A stretch of 40,689 nucleotides of DNA from assembly GCA_913057785.1 (NCBI GenBank), contig CAJXPD010000068.1:1-40689 (forward strand). The letters run 5' to 3'. The notes under the pieces were generated by a model. The model saw only the letters and a list, made by a program, of their open reading frames with translations, made no database searches and had not been told where the DNA came from. This stretch comes from an uncultured Lewinella sp. GTDB taxonomy: Bacteria; Bacteroidota; Bacteroidia; Chitinophagales; Saprospiraceae. The position numbers were made by a program, and so were the translations under genes. This document shows, piece after piece, positions 25,373 to 35,167 of this stretch (positions are counted from its first letter, which is position 1; each line of letters starts with the position of its first letter).

Positions 25373-28255
25373 ATGTCCAATCAGCAGTTATTTGTACAAG
25401 ATCTAGAGTTCCACATCCATGGAGATGTACTTTCCGATGACACAAGTTTAGGCCTTTATTCTACGGATGCCAGCGTTTATCAGATTAGGCCCATTGCTGT
25501 AGTTTTACCTAAGCATGAAAAAGACGTGCGTAAAGCCCTACAAATCGCGAAGGATCACCAAGTGGCGGTGCTGCCCAGAGGAGGAGGCACGAGCTTGGCT
25601 GGCCAGACAGTGGCTGAGGCTATGATTCTAGACTTCTCTAAGTACATGAATCAATTATTGGAAGTGAACGAGCAGGAAGGTTGGGCCAGGGTACAGCCGG
25701 GTTTGGTTCGCGATGAATTAAATGCCAAGCTTCAGCCACTGGGCTTGCACTTCGCTCCCGACCCTGCCACCTCCAGCCGGGCGAATGTCGGTGGGATGAT
25801 CGGGAATAACTCCTCTGGAACCAAAAGTATTGTTTTCGGTAAAACGGTAGATCATGTTATAGAGTTGAAGGCCTTATTGGAAGATGGAACGTTCTTGCAT
25901 ACCCAACCGCTGGAAAAGGCTGATTTCATCCAGAAAGGGGCTGCTGGTGGTCGTGAAAGTGAGATCTATCGGGAATTGTTTGAGATGATCGACGATCATG
26001 AAGAGGCTATTCAGCGTGCCTTTCCAAAGGTTATGCGGCGGGTTCAGGGTTACAATTTGGATGAGTTTGCGGGGAAGGAGGTATGGAATCTGAGTAAATT
26101 GCTTTGTGGTAGCGAAGGTACACTAGTCACTTTCCTGGAAGCCAAGATCAAGCTGGAGCCTTTGCCAAAGCACAAATCCGTTTGTGTGGTACACTTTGCA
26201 GAGGTCCTCGAGGCGATTGAGGCGGTTAATGTGATGTTACCCTTTGATCCTTCGGCGATTGAGATTTTGGATGATACGGTGGTGAGACTCAGCCGGGAAA
26301 ACCTTACTACCCAGCGCCATGCCCAATTTATTGAAGGGGATCCGGCGGCGATACAAATCGTGGAATTTTATGGGGATTCGCCGGAGGAGGTGATGGAACG
26401 GCCACGGCAAATGATAGCTGAACTGCAGCGTAAAAAGATGGGCTATGCCTACCCACTTTTTCCCGAAGGACCTGCCTATGAGGATGTTTGGGTGATTCGT
26501 AAGAAAGGTCTCGGATTGATGTTAGGCATAAAGGGAAATAAGAAACCCTTAGCTTTTATTGAGGATGCTGGCATACCTACTGAACATTTGCCTGAATACA
26601 TAGACCGGGTGTTAAAGCTCTGTGCGGCCAATGGTACGGAAGCGGCTATGTATGCACATGCCAGCGTTGGTGTGATCCACGTACGACCGATCCTGGACCT
26701 GCGATTGGCGGAAGATATCCAGCGCTTCAAAAATATTGCCGATGGAACTTTCCAATTGGTTAAGGAGTATGGAGGATCATGGAGTGGCGAACATGGAGAT
26801 GGTTTGGTCCGGAGTTTTTATCTGCCAGAGTTCTTTGGGGAAGAAGTGTATCAGGTGCTCAAGCGCGTTAAGCAATTATTCGATCCGGACAGTCGCATGA
26901 ATCCGGGAAAGATCATTGATGCACCGGCCATCGATCAGGATTTACGTTACGGGGTGGCTTATGCCGATCAGGAATTAACCACTCATTATCACTATAGGGA
27001 AGACGGTGATTTCGCGAATGCCGTACACATGTGTACGGGAGTAGGGGAGTGCCGAAAAATGCTGGGCGGTACGATGTGTCCTAGCTTCAAAGCGACACGC
27101 GAGGAGGAGCATTCGACGAGAGGCCGGGCCAATGCCTTACGGCTGGCCATGTCTGGTCAATTGGGGGAAGAGGGCTTAGTCGGAGAGCGATTGCAGGAAA
27201 CGATGGATCTATGTCTGTCCTGTAAAGCTTGCAAATCTGAATGCCCCAGCAACGTAGATATGGCCAAATTGAAGAGTGAAGTCCTACAATTGAAGTACGA
27301 TCAAAATGGCCTGTCGCGCCGAGACAAACTCATCCGAGATTCTGCCCAGATGGCGGATCGCCTGGCTGGTCCCCTGGCTGGGATGGTGAATCGTCTTACG
27401 CATTCTTCGGTCGGACGTTTCATGATTGACAAGATGAGTGGGTTTGACCGCCGCCGGAAACTACCTGCTTTTGCTGGGCAATCCTTTGAGCATTGGTACA
27501 ATTCCAACTATCAAGCACCTAGCGAAGTAAGCAAAAGTGTGGTGCTTTTTGCTGATACCTACCTTAATTTCCATGAACCCAGCGTCGGAATTGCGGCAAC
27601 TAAACTCTTGTCTCGTCTGGGGTACGGTGTGGAATTAGCGGCCGTAGGCTGTTGTCAACGACCGCGGATCTCCCATGGTTTTTTACGCCTAGCTAAAACA
27701 GAAGGGGAAAACACAGCGAGGGCACTGGATCAATTAATACAAAATGGCTCGACCATCGTGGTGTGCGAACCCAGCTGCGCTTCAGCCCTAGTAGACGATC
27801 TACCAGATCTCCTGGCCGACCAGGAATTGGGATCGAGATTGAAGGAGAACATCCAGATGCTAGATGTGTTCTTGGCAGCCGAATTGGATATGGGGCGTGT
27901 TGTGATGGAACCCGCCTACCAAGAAAATCAGGTACTATTGCATGGTCACTGCCATCAGAAAGCCTTATTTGGAACGGCTCACCTGAAGCGTATCTTTGAA
28001 GGATTGACTGGGAAGAGCCTAGAGGAAATTCCCAGCGGCTGTTGCGGGATGGCTGGGTCATTTGGGTATGAAAAAGAACACTATGATATATCCAGAAAGA
28101 TAGGCGAACAAATCCTGTTTCCAGCTGTTCGTGAGAGTGACCCAAAGGCGAAGATAGTTGCCAACGGATTCAGTTGTAGACACCAGATTGAACATTTCAC
28201 AGACCGGAAAGCCAAGCACTGGGTCGAGGTCATATGCGAAATCATGGAGATCTGA
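25373..28255 (+). CDS. YdiJ-like FAD-linked oxidase with Fe-S domain
   Basis: The ATG at 25373 (MSNQQLFV) gives 960 residues; an upstream TTG at 25298 would add a low-complexity, Ser-rich leader and is rejected. Residues about 25-470 form the FAD-binding and C-terminal domains of the GlcD/D-lactate-dehydrogenase family (PRGGGTSLAGQTV, PATSSRANVGGMIGNNSSGTKS, WSGEHGDGLVRS). Next come two cysteine clusters, C554/C560/C569 with CP and C614/C617/C620/C624 with CP, of ferredoxin type. The C terminus holds two CCG-type half motifs (AVGCCQRPR and SGCCGMAGSFG). E. coli YdiJ has this arrangement and about the same length, and it acts as a D-2-hydroxyglutarate dehydrogenase; D-lactate or another 2-hydroxy acid is the alternative substrate. 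An MFS gene follows 48 bp downstream. Confidence 0.87.
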   Translation: MSNQQLFVQDLEFHIHGDVLSDDTSLGLYSTDASVYQIRPIAVVLPKHEKDVRKALQIAKDHQVAVLPRGGGTSLAGQTVAEAMILDFSKYMNQLLEVNEQEGWARVQPGLVRDELNAKLQPLGLHFAPDPATSSRANVGGMIGNNSSGTKSIVFGKTVDHVIELKALLEDGTFLHTQPLEKADFIQKGAAGGRESEIYRELFEMIDDHEEAIQRAFPKVMRRVQGYNLDEFAGKEVWNLSKLLCGSEGTLVTFLEAKIKLEPLPKHKSVCVVHFAEVLEAIEAVNVMLPFDPSAIEILDDTVVRLSRENLTTQRHAQFIEGDPAAIQIVEFYGDSPEEVMERPRQMIAELQRKKMGYAYPLFPEGPAYEDVWVIRKKGLGLMLGIKGNKKPLAFIEDAGIPTEHLPEYIDRVLKLCAANGTEAAMYAHASVGVIHVRPILDLRLAEDIQRFKNIADGTFQLVKEYGGSWSGEHGDGLVRSFYLPEFFGEEVYQVLKRVKQLFDPDSRMNPGKIIDAPAIDQDLRYGVAYADQELTTHYHYREDGDFANAVHMCTGVGECRKMLGGTMCPSFKATREEEHSTRGRANALRLAMSGQLGEEGLVGERLQETMDLCLSCKACKSECPSNVDMAKLKSEVLQLKYDQNGLSRRDKLIRDSAQMADRLAGPLAGMVNRLTHSSVGRFMIDKMSGFDRRRKLPAFAGQSFEHWYNSNYQAPSEVSKSVVLFADTYLNFHEPSVGIAATKLLSRLGYGVELAAVGCCQRPRISHGFLRLAKTEGENTARALDQLIQNGSTIVVCEPSCASALVDDLPDLLADQELGSRLKENIQMLDVFLAAELDMGRVVMEPAYQENQVLLHGHCHQKALFGTAHLKRIFEGLTGKSLEEIPSGCCGMAGSFGYEKEHYDISRKIGEQILFPAVRESDPKAKIVANGFSCRHQIEHFTDRKAKHWVEVICEIMEI

Positions 28256-28303
28256 TCAAGCAATGCAGAAGGTCAAGTAGAATGATCCGCATAAGCTAGT
28301 AAC

Positions 28304-29470
28304 ATGAACGAACAAGCAGAAAAAACACCGTCCTGGTTGACCTTAGCGAAGCTAGGGTATATTGCATCAGCAGGTTTCAGCATGATCCTTTTGCTCCCAG
28401 TAGCTTTAGGAGGGATGGTAGATCTACTAGGCTTTTCCAACCAAACCATTGGCTGGGTGGCCGCAGCGAATGCCGCTGGCATAGCATTAGGTGCGCTTTA
28501 TGTTCCGTTATCAGGCGATAAATTTCAGCTTTTGCCTTCCATACGTTGGAGTTTGATGGGCCTAATTTTGATAGACTTTAGTTGTGCTTTTTTAACTACC
28601 TCTGGCAGTTTTCTCTTGTTTCGCTTTATGTCTGGTCTCCTGGGAGGGGTGTTATATGCAGGTATCCTGCGTGTTTTAGCTGGCCTTCCAAGACAGGAGC
28701 GGGGCTTTGGAATTTATGTGATTGTCTATTGCTCTTGGTCTGCTGTTTTATTCTTTGTGGCTCCTTACATCATGGAGATTGGCGGCATGGCTGCCCTCTT
28801 CTATTTGATCGCCTTTTCCGGCTTGGTCGGGTTATTGATTTCACCCGTATTGAAGCCTTTTCATACCAAAATCATTACTGTACAGGCGGACACTCTCCTG
28901 TATCTGTTGAAACAACGCCCCGTTTTAATCAGCCTCATTTCTTACCTACTGCTCATGGCCGGTTCAGGTGCCTTTTATGCCTATGTGGAACGGATGGGTA
29001 ATGCTAATGGTCTCAGTGCCTCCTTCATCGCCATGGCCCTCAGCAATAGCAATTTCGCTGGGATATTGGCTGGATTCCTGGTCTTTCGGCTGGGTAATAG
29101 ACTCGGTCTAACTATCCCGATCATGGGAGGTATCTCCATTCTGGCCGTCTGTTTTCTACTGATCAATTGGGTGCCTTCTGCTTGGGTTTATTTCGCCTCA
29201 GTTTTTGGTGTGGCCGGTTGTTGGGGCTTTTTGATTGCCTATTTTCAAAAGGTACAATCTATCGTTGACTTGGATGGTAAGATTGTCGCCTTAGGAGCTA
29301 CCATTAATCTAGGTGGACGAGCCATCGGCCCAGCCTTCGTGAGCTTTCTGATCGTCGGTAATAACTTTGAAGTGGTGATCTCTTTTAGCTTGATTTGTGT
29401 AGTTGCCTGTGTCGTTATGCTACTGCCTGCCTTATTGAAAATTGATCGGAGACAGACACAAGCCGCTTAA
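28304..29470 (+). CDS. MFS transporter
   Basis: The 388-residue protein has about twelve membrane helices with a short cytoplasmic N terminus. Recognisable features are NAAGIALGALYVPLSGDKF (helix 2-loop region), RFMSGLLGGVLYAGILRVLAG in helix 4, and the central break after LKPFHTK. The general outline resembles YbfB/YjiJ-type MFS proteins, but I cannot assign a substrate. It begins 48 bp after the FAD oxidase stop on the same strand. It could therefore import the hydroxy acid that the oxidase uses, or export its product (inference). It ends shortly before the regulated promoter of the sigma factor gene. Confidence 0.78.
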   Translation: MNEQAEKTPSWLTLAKLGYIASAGFSMILLLPVALGGMVDLLGFSNQTIGWVAAANAAGIALGALYVPLSGDKFQLLPSIRWSLMGLILIDFSCAFLTTSGSFLLFRFMSGLLGGVLYAGILRVLAGLPRQERGFGIYVIVYCSWSAVLFFVAPYIMEIGGMAALFYLIAFSGLVGLLISPVLKPFHTKIITVQADTLLYLLKQRPVLISLISYLLLMAGSGAFYAYVERMGNANGLSASFIAMALSNSNFAGILAGFLVFRLGNRLGLTIPIMGGISILAVCFLLINWVPSAWVYFASVFGVAGCWGFLIAYFQKVQSIVDLDGKIVALGATINLGGRAIGPAFVSFLIVGNNFEVVISFSLICVVACVVMLLPALLKIDRRQTQAA

Positions 29471-29562
29471 GATCTACTTATTCAGCACCTCATTTAGGCC
29501 GTATTTACCCTCCCATTTTGATAGGATTTTACCTCTTTTTGGGCTTGTTTCATGCAAATAAG

Positions 29563-29624
29563 ACAATAGTCCACCTTTTTGCAACGATAGTCCACGAAGC
29601 CTATTTGATTTCCCTTCATCTTTG
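29563..29624 (+). promoter_or_regulatory. regulated promoter module, copy A (sigma factor)
   Basis: Direct repeats ACAATAGTCCACC (29563) and ACGATAGTCCAC (29584) are 21 bp apart. CATCTTTG at 29617-29624 lies 33 bp after the start of the second repeat and resembles the Bacteroidota -7 element TAnnTTTG. The same layout with identical spacings recurs at 37864 and 38777. Transcription would start near 29631 and give a leader of about 75 nt to the sigma gene. Confidence 0.75.
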
Positions 29625-29640
29625 TATTGTCCTTCAACAA

Positions 29641-29709
29641 ATGCGAAAAGTGAGTCGCTTTTACGGACAAAACACACTTAACCAAAAGAGGAATCCCCTC
29701 ATCTCATGA
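29641..29709 (+). CDS. possible leader ORF, 22 aa
   Basis: An ATG at 29641 opens a 22-codon ORF rich in Arg, Lys, Asn and Gln (begins MRKVSRFYGQ). Its TGA (29707-29709) overlaps the ATG of the sigma gene at 29706 as ATGA. It lies in the leader of the copy-A promoter. Coupled translation is plausible, but the ORF is short and not proven. Confidence 0.35.
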   Translation: MRKVSRFYGQNTLNQKRNPLIS

Positions 29710-30291
29710 TCGTTAACTTAAAAACCTTTTTTATGACAACGACATATCAAACAGCCAAGAATCAAGTGATGAATAGCAAACGTGCAGGTGAAGGAACGGC
29801 GAACTTGAATTTTGACCTTCTATATCGTCAATTTGCGCCAAAGGTTTACATGAAGTGCTTGAGCTTATTAAAAGATGAGGTATTGGCAAAAGATGCCATG
29901 CAAGAGATATTTATCCGAGCTTTTATGAAGTCTTCTCAGTTTCGTCAAGAAGCTAAAGTCTCAACTTGGTTGTATTCCATTACTTACAACTACTGCATGG
30001 ACTTCTTGAAAAAGCAGCAGTCTAAACGTTCCAAAATAGGAGAAGATTACCGAGAGGCATGTTGACCATTACCTAATTGATCGCAAGATCGCTGAGTTGA
30101 ATACAGTATTGGATGAATTACCCTCTTCAGATCGCAAGATTCTTCTGATGAAATTTCAAGAAGAAATGTCGATTAAAGAGATGGCACAAAGAAAAAATAA
30201 ATCAGAAGGAGCCATCAAGATGAAGCTCAACCGAGCAAAAGCAAAAGCTCGCCAACTAAGAATTAAACATGCGGCTAGGCTTTCAGCCTGA
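29706..30291 (+). pseudogene. ECF sigma factor interrupted by a frameshift
   Basis: The 5' frame encodes sigma region 2 (LLYRQFAPKVYMKCLSLLKDEVLAKDAMQEIFIRAF, STWLYSITYNYCMDFLKKQ) and stops at 30063-30065 (TGA). Region 4 continues in the +1 frame: HVDHYLIDRKIAELNTVLDELPSSDRKILLMKF, then MSIKEMAQRKNKSEGAIKMKLNRAKAKARQL. Removing one G at 30056/30057 would join them as DYREHVDHYL, so the simplest view is a one-base insertion, real or a sequence error. An alternative is +1 recoding at TGTTGAC, discussed in the findings. Together the halves make a normal ECF sigma of about 194 residues. The start at 29706 overlaps a leader ORF; ATG 29733 is an alternative. A strong terminator follows. Confidence 0.75.
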
Positions 30292-30618
30292 TAACCGTTC
30301 CCCGAGTTTTCATAAATCGAGATGAACAATGACCCCTTAAGGGTCCCTTATTAAGCAGAAAGCTCCCTTTGGGGAGCTTTTTTTTGCTTACTGATTGTCA
30401 ATTCTATATTTATTCCACTCCTTCTTCAGGTGTAGACCAATTTCCTGTCGATATTTAAGAACATTTTCCCCCGTTTTTAGTATAAGTTAGTTAAATTACA
30501 ACAGCATTCACCCATCAACCTAAGGCTGAGCTTCTTAACTTCCCAATACTGAACATCACTCTTTTTGTAATTATTTTCAGCCTAGGAGCTTCCTGGTTTC
30601 GGAATTTTCTAACCACGC
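30292..30618. other. intergenic region, terminator then kinase promoter region
   Basis: This 327-bp gap contains the sigma gene terminator at 30359-30385 and an AT-rich stretch before the histidine kinase. GACCC/GGGTC (30331-30345) forms a small extra hairpin. A 7-bp inverted repeat AGGCTGA / TCAGCCT (30523-30529 and 30577-30583) lies 36-96 bp before the kinase start. No open frame looks coding, and the ACAATARYCCACC module is absent here. Confidence 0.6.
30359..30385 (+). terminator. Rho-independent terminator after the sigma gene
   Basis: AAAGCTCCC and GGGAGCTTT form a 9-bp stem with a 4-nt loop, followed directly by a run of eight T counting from the stem end. It is 68 bp past the sigma stop and separates it from the histidine kinase. 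Confidence 0.9.
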
Positions 30619-33519
30619 ATGTGTCTTATGAAAGTACTACAGCGCATACTGAATAATGGCATTTCGGGTGACCTCAGTAGCCTAGAAAAACTTGCCCGAC
30701 AGATATTTAACTTCGATCTTGTAATGGGGATGGTGCTCCCCATGATTACCGTTGTCTTTTACGAAGTAAGTGGTTTTACGACCCCTGCCTTTTTAGCTGG
30801 CCATATTTTTATTATTCTCTTTTTTGGAAGTTGTATCTACTTTGTATCCAAGGGTTACTACGAGTATTGTGTTTGGAAATGCATCGGCTTTATCTATCTC
30901 ATGATGCTGGTCATTGTTCTCAATTTTAGTAGTCTTTTCAATAGCCTCTTTTTTGTACCCTTAGCCTTAAACGCCTTAATCTATTTCCCCGGGAGAAAAA
31001 AGGTATCCTTATCCATCTTGATTCTTTTTCTAGTTACCGGTCTTGTGCTATTCATTGTCGAGCTGAATTACTTTTCTTTTCAAGAGAATACCAGTTTCCA
31101 AATCCTTAGCATGAAGACGGCCTTGACCTTCTTTGCCTATATATTCGCCTATAAGATCTTGAGTTTTTTACTGATGTACTGGCGCACTATCACTACGAAA
31201 GAGGCTTCTGAAGCAGGCGTGAAACAGTTTTTAAAATTAACTACCGAGGGTATATATCATATTGCTTTCTCTCCACCGATTCCACTAGATCTACCCATCG
31301 AAGAACAGTATAGTAGGTTTAAAAAGGATGGCGTCTTCTTGGAATGCAATAATGCATTTGCCAAACTTTATGGCTACGAGGATGGAAGTATACTGAACGG
31401 GATGCCAGTTACAAAATTTGTATCGGGTATTCCCGATGCCGGCATGGCGGTAACCTTTCCCGACTTTGCCAAGTCTAATTATATTCTGCTCAATAAAGCT
31501 TCGAGAGAATGGAATGACAAGGGAGAATATGTTCACTTACTTAATAATGTCTTTGGAATTATTGAGAAGAATGAATTGAAGGGAATTTGGGGAACGCAGC
31601 GAGATATATCTGAGCTCAAGGCGACGCAAGATACCATCGCCATGCGGGATGAGATCACAGAAAGGTTAATGGCTAATTTTCCGGTTGTGTACTATCGGTT
31701 TGACAAAGACCTCAACTTTACGCTCAGTGTTGGTGGCGCCTTAAACCGCTTGAACTTGAAACCCAATGAGGTTGTGGGTAAAAGTATGAAAGATCTATAC
31801 CGTCATGTACCAGAAATCATTGAAGGTCATCAGGTCTCGATCGAAGGGAAAGATAATGCCTTTTTGACCAAGGTGCCCACCACCGAAGAGGAGCTCTTTT
31901 TTGATACGCGTGTTACTTTCGATGTAAAAAAGCAAGAGGGAATTGGATTTGCACTTGAAACGACCGAACGGAAAATTGCGGAGAATGCTCTGTTGAAGAG
32001 CGAAAATCGTTTTCGAAACCTATTCAATAGCACCTTCGATGCCATTTTTGTATTCAATATCGAAACGGGCTTAGTGGAAGAGTGCAATGAAAATGCTAAG
32101 GTGATGTTTGAAATACCGGATGATGTAGATATCCGTACGCTATCTCCGATCTACATGACGCCGCAATATCAGCCCGATGGAAGCCTCTCTAGTAAGATTA
32201 TTGAAGAGCAAGTAGCTGCTTTATTTTCAAAGAAGCGCTTGCAGATTGAGCTCAGCCACAAGCGCTTTGGAGGTGAAGTGTTTGAAACGGAAACTACCCT
32301 AATTCCCAGTAATTACAATTCCAAGGAAATTTTGGTGATCATAAAGGATGTCTCAACAAGGCAACAAGCTGAAAAGGCCTTAATAAGAAGGGAACGGCAA
32401 TTGCGAGAAGCTCAGAAAGTAGCACTGTTGGGTAGCTGGGAATACGATTACAATTCTCAGATATTTTCGTGTTCTGAACAACTGCACAAGATGTTCGCAG
32501 TACATAATTCCAGTGAGGGAGGATACAGTGCTTGCATGAAGGTATTGGTGTCAGATGAGTACTATAAATTCATGGTTCAAGTAATGGATGAAGCGGAGCG
32601 AAATGCATTTAATTTCACCTATCAAAAACAGCTGGACAACGGCGAGCAGCGATGGTTTCAAATGACCGGAGGCAAGTCTTTTGATGAAGAGGGCCGACCA
32701 ACGAGAATTTCTGGTATCGTGCAAGACATTACCACACAACAAAACCAGGAAGAGATCATTCGAAAAGCCCTCAAGGCATTGAATGAAAAGAATGAGGACC
32801 TAGAAAAGTATATTGATAGCAATATGCAATTGGAAAACTTTGCATACATGGCTTCACATGACCTTAAAGCTCCCATTAGAACCATCGTAAGTTTCACACA
32901 GCTTCTCAAGCGAAGTTTAAAAGACCGATTGCAGGATAATGAGGAAGAATACCTTCAGTACATAAGTACGGGGGCTAATAGCATGAAGAACCTCATTGAG
33001 GATTTATTGACTTACTCTCGAGTAAATACCAATAACCACCAATTAGAGGAAGTTTCTCTTCCTAGGATACTCGAAAGTATCCAACTCAACCTACAGACTG
33101 CCTTAGAAGACAGTGGAGGCTCTATCAAGATCAAAAACATACCTGATAGTATTCAGGCAGACAGCACTATGATGCGTCAACTGTTTCAGAACCTGGTGGA
33201 GAATGCCATTAAATTCCGTAGACCCGGCATCGCACCCAAAGTTGAAATCGGTTGTTCCAATACAGAGGATTACTGGAACTTCTATATTAAGGATAATGGA
33301 ATAGGCATTAGCTCCGAATTTCAGGAAAAGATCTTCCTACTTTTCCGCAAGTTGCATAGTAGTTCGCAGTACGAGGGTACTGGAATAGGTCTAGCCCTCT
33401 GTAAGAAGATTGTGGAGCAGCATGGTGGTAAAATATGGGTTAACGACGAATATAAGGAAGGTACCTGTTTTCAATTTACCCTTCGCAAAGAGCTGGTGCT
33501 TGACTTGGTAAGTGCATAA
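30619..33519 (+). CDS. PAS-rich membrane sensor histidine kinase
   Basis: The 966-residue protein starts at ATG 30619 or, equally well, ATG 30628. Residues about 30-185 contain five to six membrane helices. Four PAS-like domains follow (about 205-335, 345-455, 465-590 and 600-725); the first includes the phrase FLECNNAFAKLYGYEDGSILN and each ends in a D-x-T/S-x-R/Q type linker. The kinase core has the H-box AYMASHDLKAPIRTI with phospho-acceptor His747, N-box FQNLVENAIKF, G1 DNGIGI, F-box IFLLFRKL and G2 GTGIGLALCKKIV. This is the phytochrome-like HisKA type common in Bacteroidota. No response regulator lies next to it, so the partner is elsewhere. It lies downstream of the sigma gene but is separated from it by a terminator. 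Confidence 0.9.
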   Translation: MCLMKVLQRILNNGISGDLSSLEKLARQIFNFDLVMGMVLPMITVVFYEVSGFTTPAFLAGHIFIILFFGSCIYFVSKGYYEYCVWKCIGFIYLMMLVIVLNFSSLFNSLFFVPLALNALIYFPGRKKVSLSILILFLVTGLVLFIVELNYFSFQENTSFQILSMKTALTFFAYIFAYKILSFLLMYWRTITTKEASEAGVKQFLKLTTEGIYHIAFSPPIPLDLPIEEQYSRFKKDGVFLECNNAFAKLYGYEDGSILNGMPVTKFVSGIPDAGMAVTFPDFAKSNYILLNKASREWNDKGEYVHLLNNVFGIIEKNELKGIWGTQRDISELKATQDTIAMRDEITERLMANFPVVYYRFDKDLNFTLSVGGALNRLNLKPNEVVGKSMKDLYRHVPEIIEGHQVSIEGKDNAFLTKVPTTEEELFFDTRVTFDVKKQEGIGFALETTERKIAENALLKSENRFRNLFNSTFDAIFVFNIETGLVEECNENAKVMFEIPDDVDIRTLSPIYMTPQYQPDGSLSSKIIEEQVAALFSKKRLQIELSHKRFGGEVFETETTLIPSNYNSKEILVIIKDVSTRQQAEKALIRRERQLREAQKVALLGSWEYDYNSQIFSCSEQLHKMFAVHNSSEGGYSACMKVLVSDEYYKFMVQVMDEAERNAFNFTYQKQLDNGEQRWFQMTGGKSFDEEGRPTRISGIVQDITTQQNQEEIIRKALKALNEKNEDLEKYIDSNMQLENFAYMASHDLKAPIRTIVSFTQLLKRSLKDRLQDNEEEYLQYISTGANSMKNLIEDLLTYSRVNTNNHQLEEVSLPRILESIQLNLQTALEDSGGSIKIKNIPDSIQADSTMMRQLFQNLVENAIKFRRPGIAPKVEIGCSNTEDYWNFYIKDNGIGISSEFQEKIFLLFRKLHSSSQYEGTGIGLALCKKIVEQHGGKIWVNDEYKEGTCFQFTLRKELVLDLVSA

Positions 33520-33601
33520 TAAATAGATCTCTATAGCCTGATCTCATCTCAACTAGATCGCTAATTTTTACTACATTAGCACGGATGAAAAACCAACGCT
33601 A

Positions 33602-35056
33602 ATGAACCAGTACCGACGTCTCCTTGTGGCTGCGCTAGCTCTCTTATACTGTGTATCGAGTTGTCGCCAAAAAGAGGAGGTAACTACCTTACCGAATATC
33701 GTGATCATTTTTACCGACGATCAAGGTTATCAAGACCTAGGTTGCTATGGCTCTCCCGATATCAGAACGCCTCACCTCGATCAAATGGCCAAAGAGGGAA
33801 TGAGATTCAAGAATTTCTATGTTTCACAGCCTGTATGTTCTGCTTCACGAGCGTCCCTGCTCACCGGTTGTTATGCCAATCGCATGGGTATACACGGCGC
33901 CTATATGCCATACGTGGGGAAGGGGCTGCATCCCAATGAGGTAACCATCGCCGAAATGCTAAAACCTTTAGGGTATGCTACTGCCCAGTATGGTAAATGG
34001 CATCTAGGTTCGGAGCCTGAATTTCTGCCTACTCGCCAAGGATTTGATGAGTATTTTGGAATTCCTTTTTCAAATGATATGTGGCCTTATCACCCCTCTC
34101 AGGGAACCATCTTTGATTTTGACCCGCTCCCCCTGGTAGAAAATGAGCAAACCATTGATACGTTGGAAGATCAGTCCATGCTGACAACTTGGTATACAGA
34201 ACGTGCCATCTCTTTTATTGAAAGAAATAGAAATCAGCCTTTCTTCCTATACGTTCCCCACAGCATGCCCCATGTGCCGCTATTTGCTTCCGAAAAACAT
34301 AAGGGTAAATCCGCAGCTGGATTGTACGGAGACGTGATCGAGGAGATCGATTGGAGCGTTGGGCAAATCCTAGCAGCGCTTAAGGACAACGACCTAGACG
34401 AAAATACCTTGGTCATTTTTACTTCTGATAATGGCCCGTGGCTTTCCTACGGGGGACATTCTGGGCGAGCCTTACCTTTGCGAGAGGGCAAGGGAACGGC
34501 TTGGGAAGGAGGGGTCCGAGTGCCTTGTATTATGCGATGGCCAGGCAAGATCAAGCCAGGGAGAGAGGAGGCTAAACCCGCCATGACCATTGATGTGTTT
34601 CCCACGATTGCCGCCCTGACCGGAGCTAGTTTGCGAGAGCACGCCATCGACGGTAAGGATATGACGGATCTAATGGTGGGAAAAGAAAAGGTCGCCCCTC
34701 ATCAAGCGGCTTACTATTTCTATTACAAAAGCAATGAGTTGCATGCGGTGATGAGTGGAGATGGAAGATGGAAGCTCTATTATCCTCATCGATACCGTTC
34801 TCTGAATGGCAGAACCGGAACTGACGATGGGCAACCCATTCCCTATGATCAAAATGACTTGGATAAAATGGAGCTCTATGACTTATTTAATGATGTAGGA
34901 GAAGTCCACAATGTGATCGGAGAACACCCTAATGTAGTTAAAAGGTTGGAGGCCTATGCTGAAAAAGCTCGTGCTGAATTGGGCGATCGATTGACGGGGA
35001 GAAAAGGAGCTGGTGTCAGGCCAGTCGGCGAATTAGCAGGGGCGGGAACGGATTGA
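33602..35056 (+). CDS. lipoprotein sulfatase (formylglycine type)
   Basis: The 484-residue protein has a lipoprotein leader (VSSC, lipidated Cys21). It shows the sulfatase core NIVIIFTDDQGYQDLGCYG with metal-binding Asp39/Asp40, and the formylglycine motif C79-S-A-S-R83 followed by ASLLTG. GKWHLG, HVPLFAS and FTSDNGPW are the remaining family motifs. The Cys-type motif needs a formylglycine-generating enzyme, which is not in this window. Sulfatases of this group remove sulfate from polysaccharides or glycosaminoglycans at the cell surface. A second sulfatase, 35764-37173, has a similar layout, and a DJ-1-like gene lies between them. The C terminus ends in a Gly/Ala-rich tail with no known domain. 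Confidence 0.88.
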   Translation: MNQYRRLLVAALALLYCVSSCRQKEEVTTLPNIVIIFTDDQGYQDLGCYGSPDIRTPHLDQMAKEGMRFKNFYVSQPVCSASRASLLTGCYANRMGIHGAYMPYVGKGLHPNEVTIAEMLKPLGYATAQYGKWHLGSEPEFLPTRQGFDEYFGIPFSNDMWPYHPSQGTIFDFDPLPLVENEQTIDTLEDQSMLTTWYTERAISFIERNRNQPFFLYVPHSMPHVPLFASEKHKGKSAAGLYGDVIEEIDWSVGQILAALKDNDLDENTLVIFTSDNGPWLSYGGHSGRALPLREGKGTAWEGGVRVPCIMRWPGKIKPGREEAKPAMTIDVFPTIAALTGASLREHAIDGKDMTDLMVGKEKVAPHQAAYYFYYKSNELHAVMSGDGRWKLYYPHRYRSLNGRTGTDDGQPIPYDQNDLDKMELYDLFNDVGEVHNVIGEHPNVVKRLEAYAEKARAELGDRLTGRKGAGVRPVGELAGAGTD

Positions 35057-35167
35057 GGAAGCATGCCAATACAACTGCATCCATTGCTCTTGGAAGGACG
35101 ATTTGTCGCACAAAATATTAGTATTTTTTAAAAACGAAGAACCGAAAACTTTAAACAAATTACCGCT

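Noticed and set aside
29474..29685. Two minus-strand ORFs of 63-67 codons over the sigma promoter
   Set aside because: They overlap each other and the conserved promoter module, and neither shows coding character.
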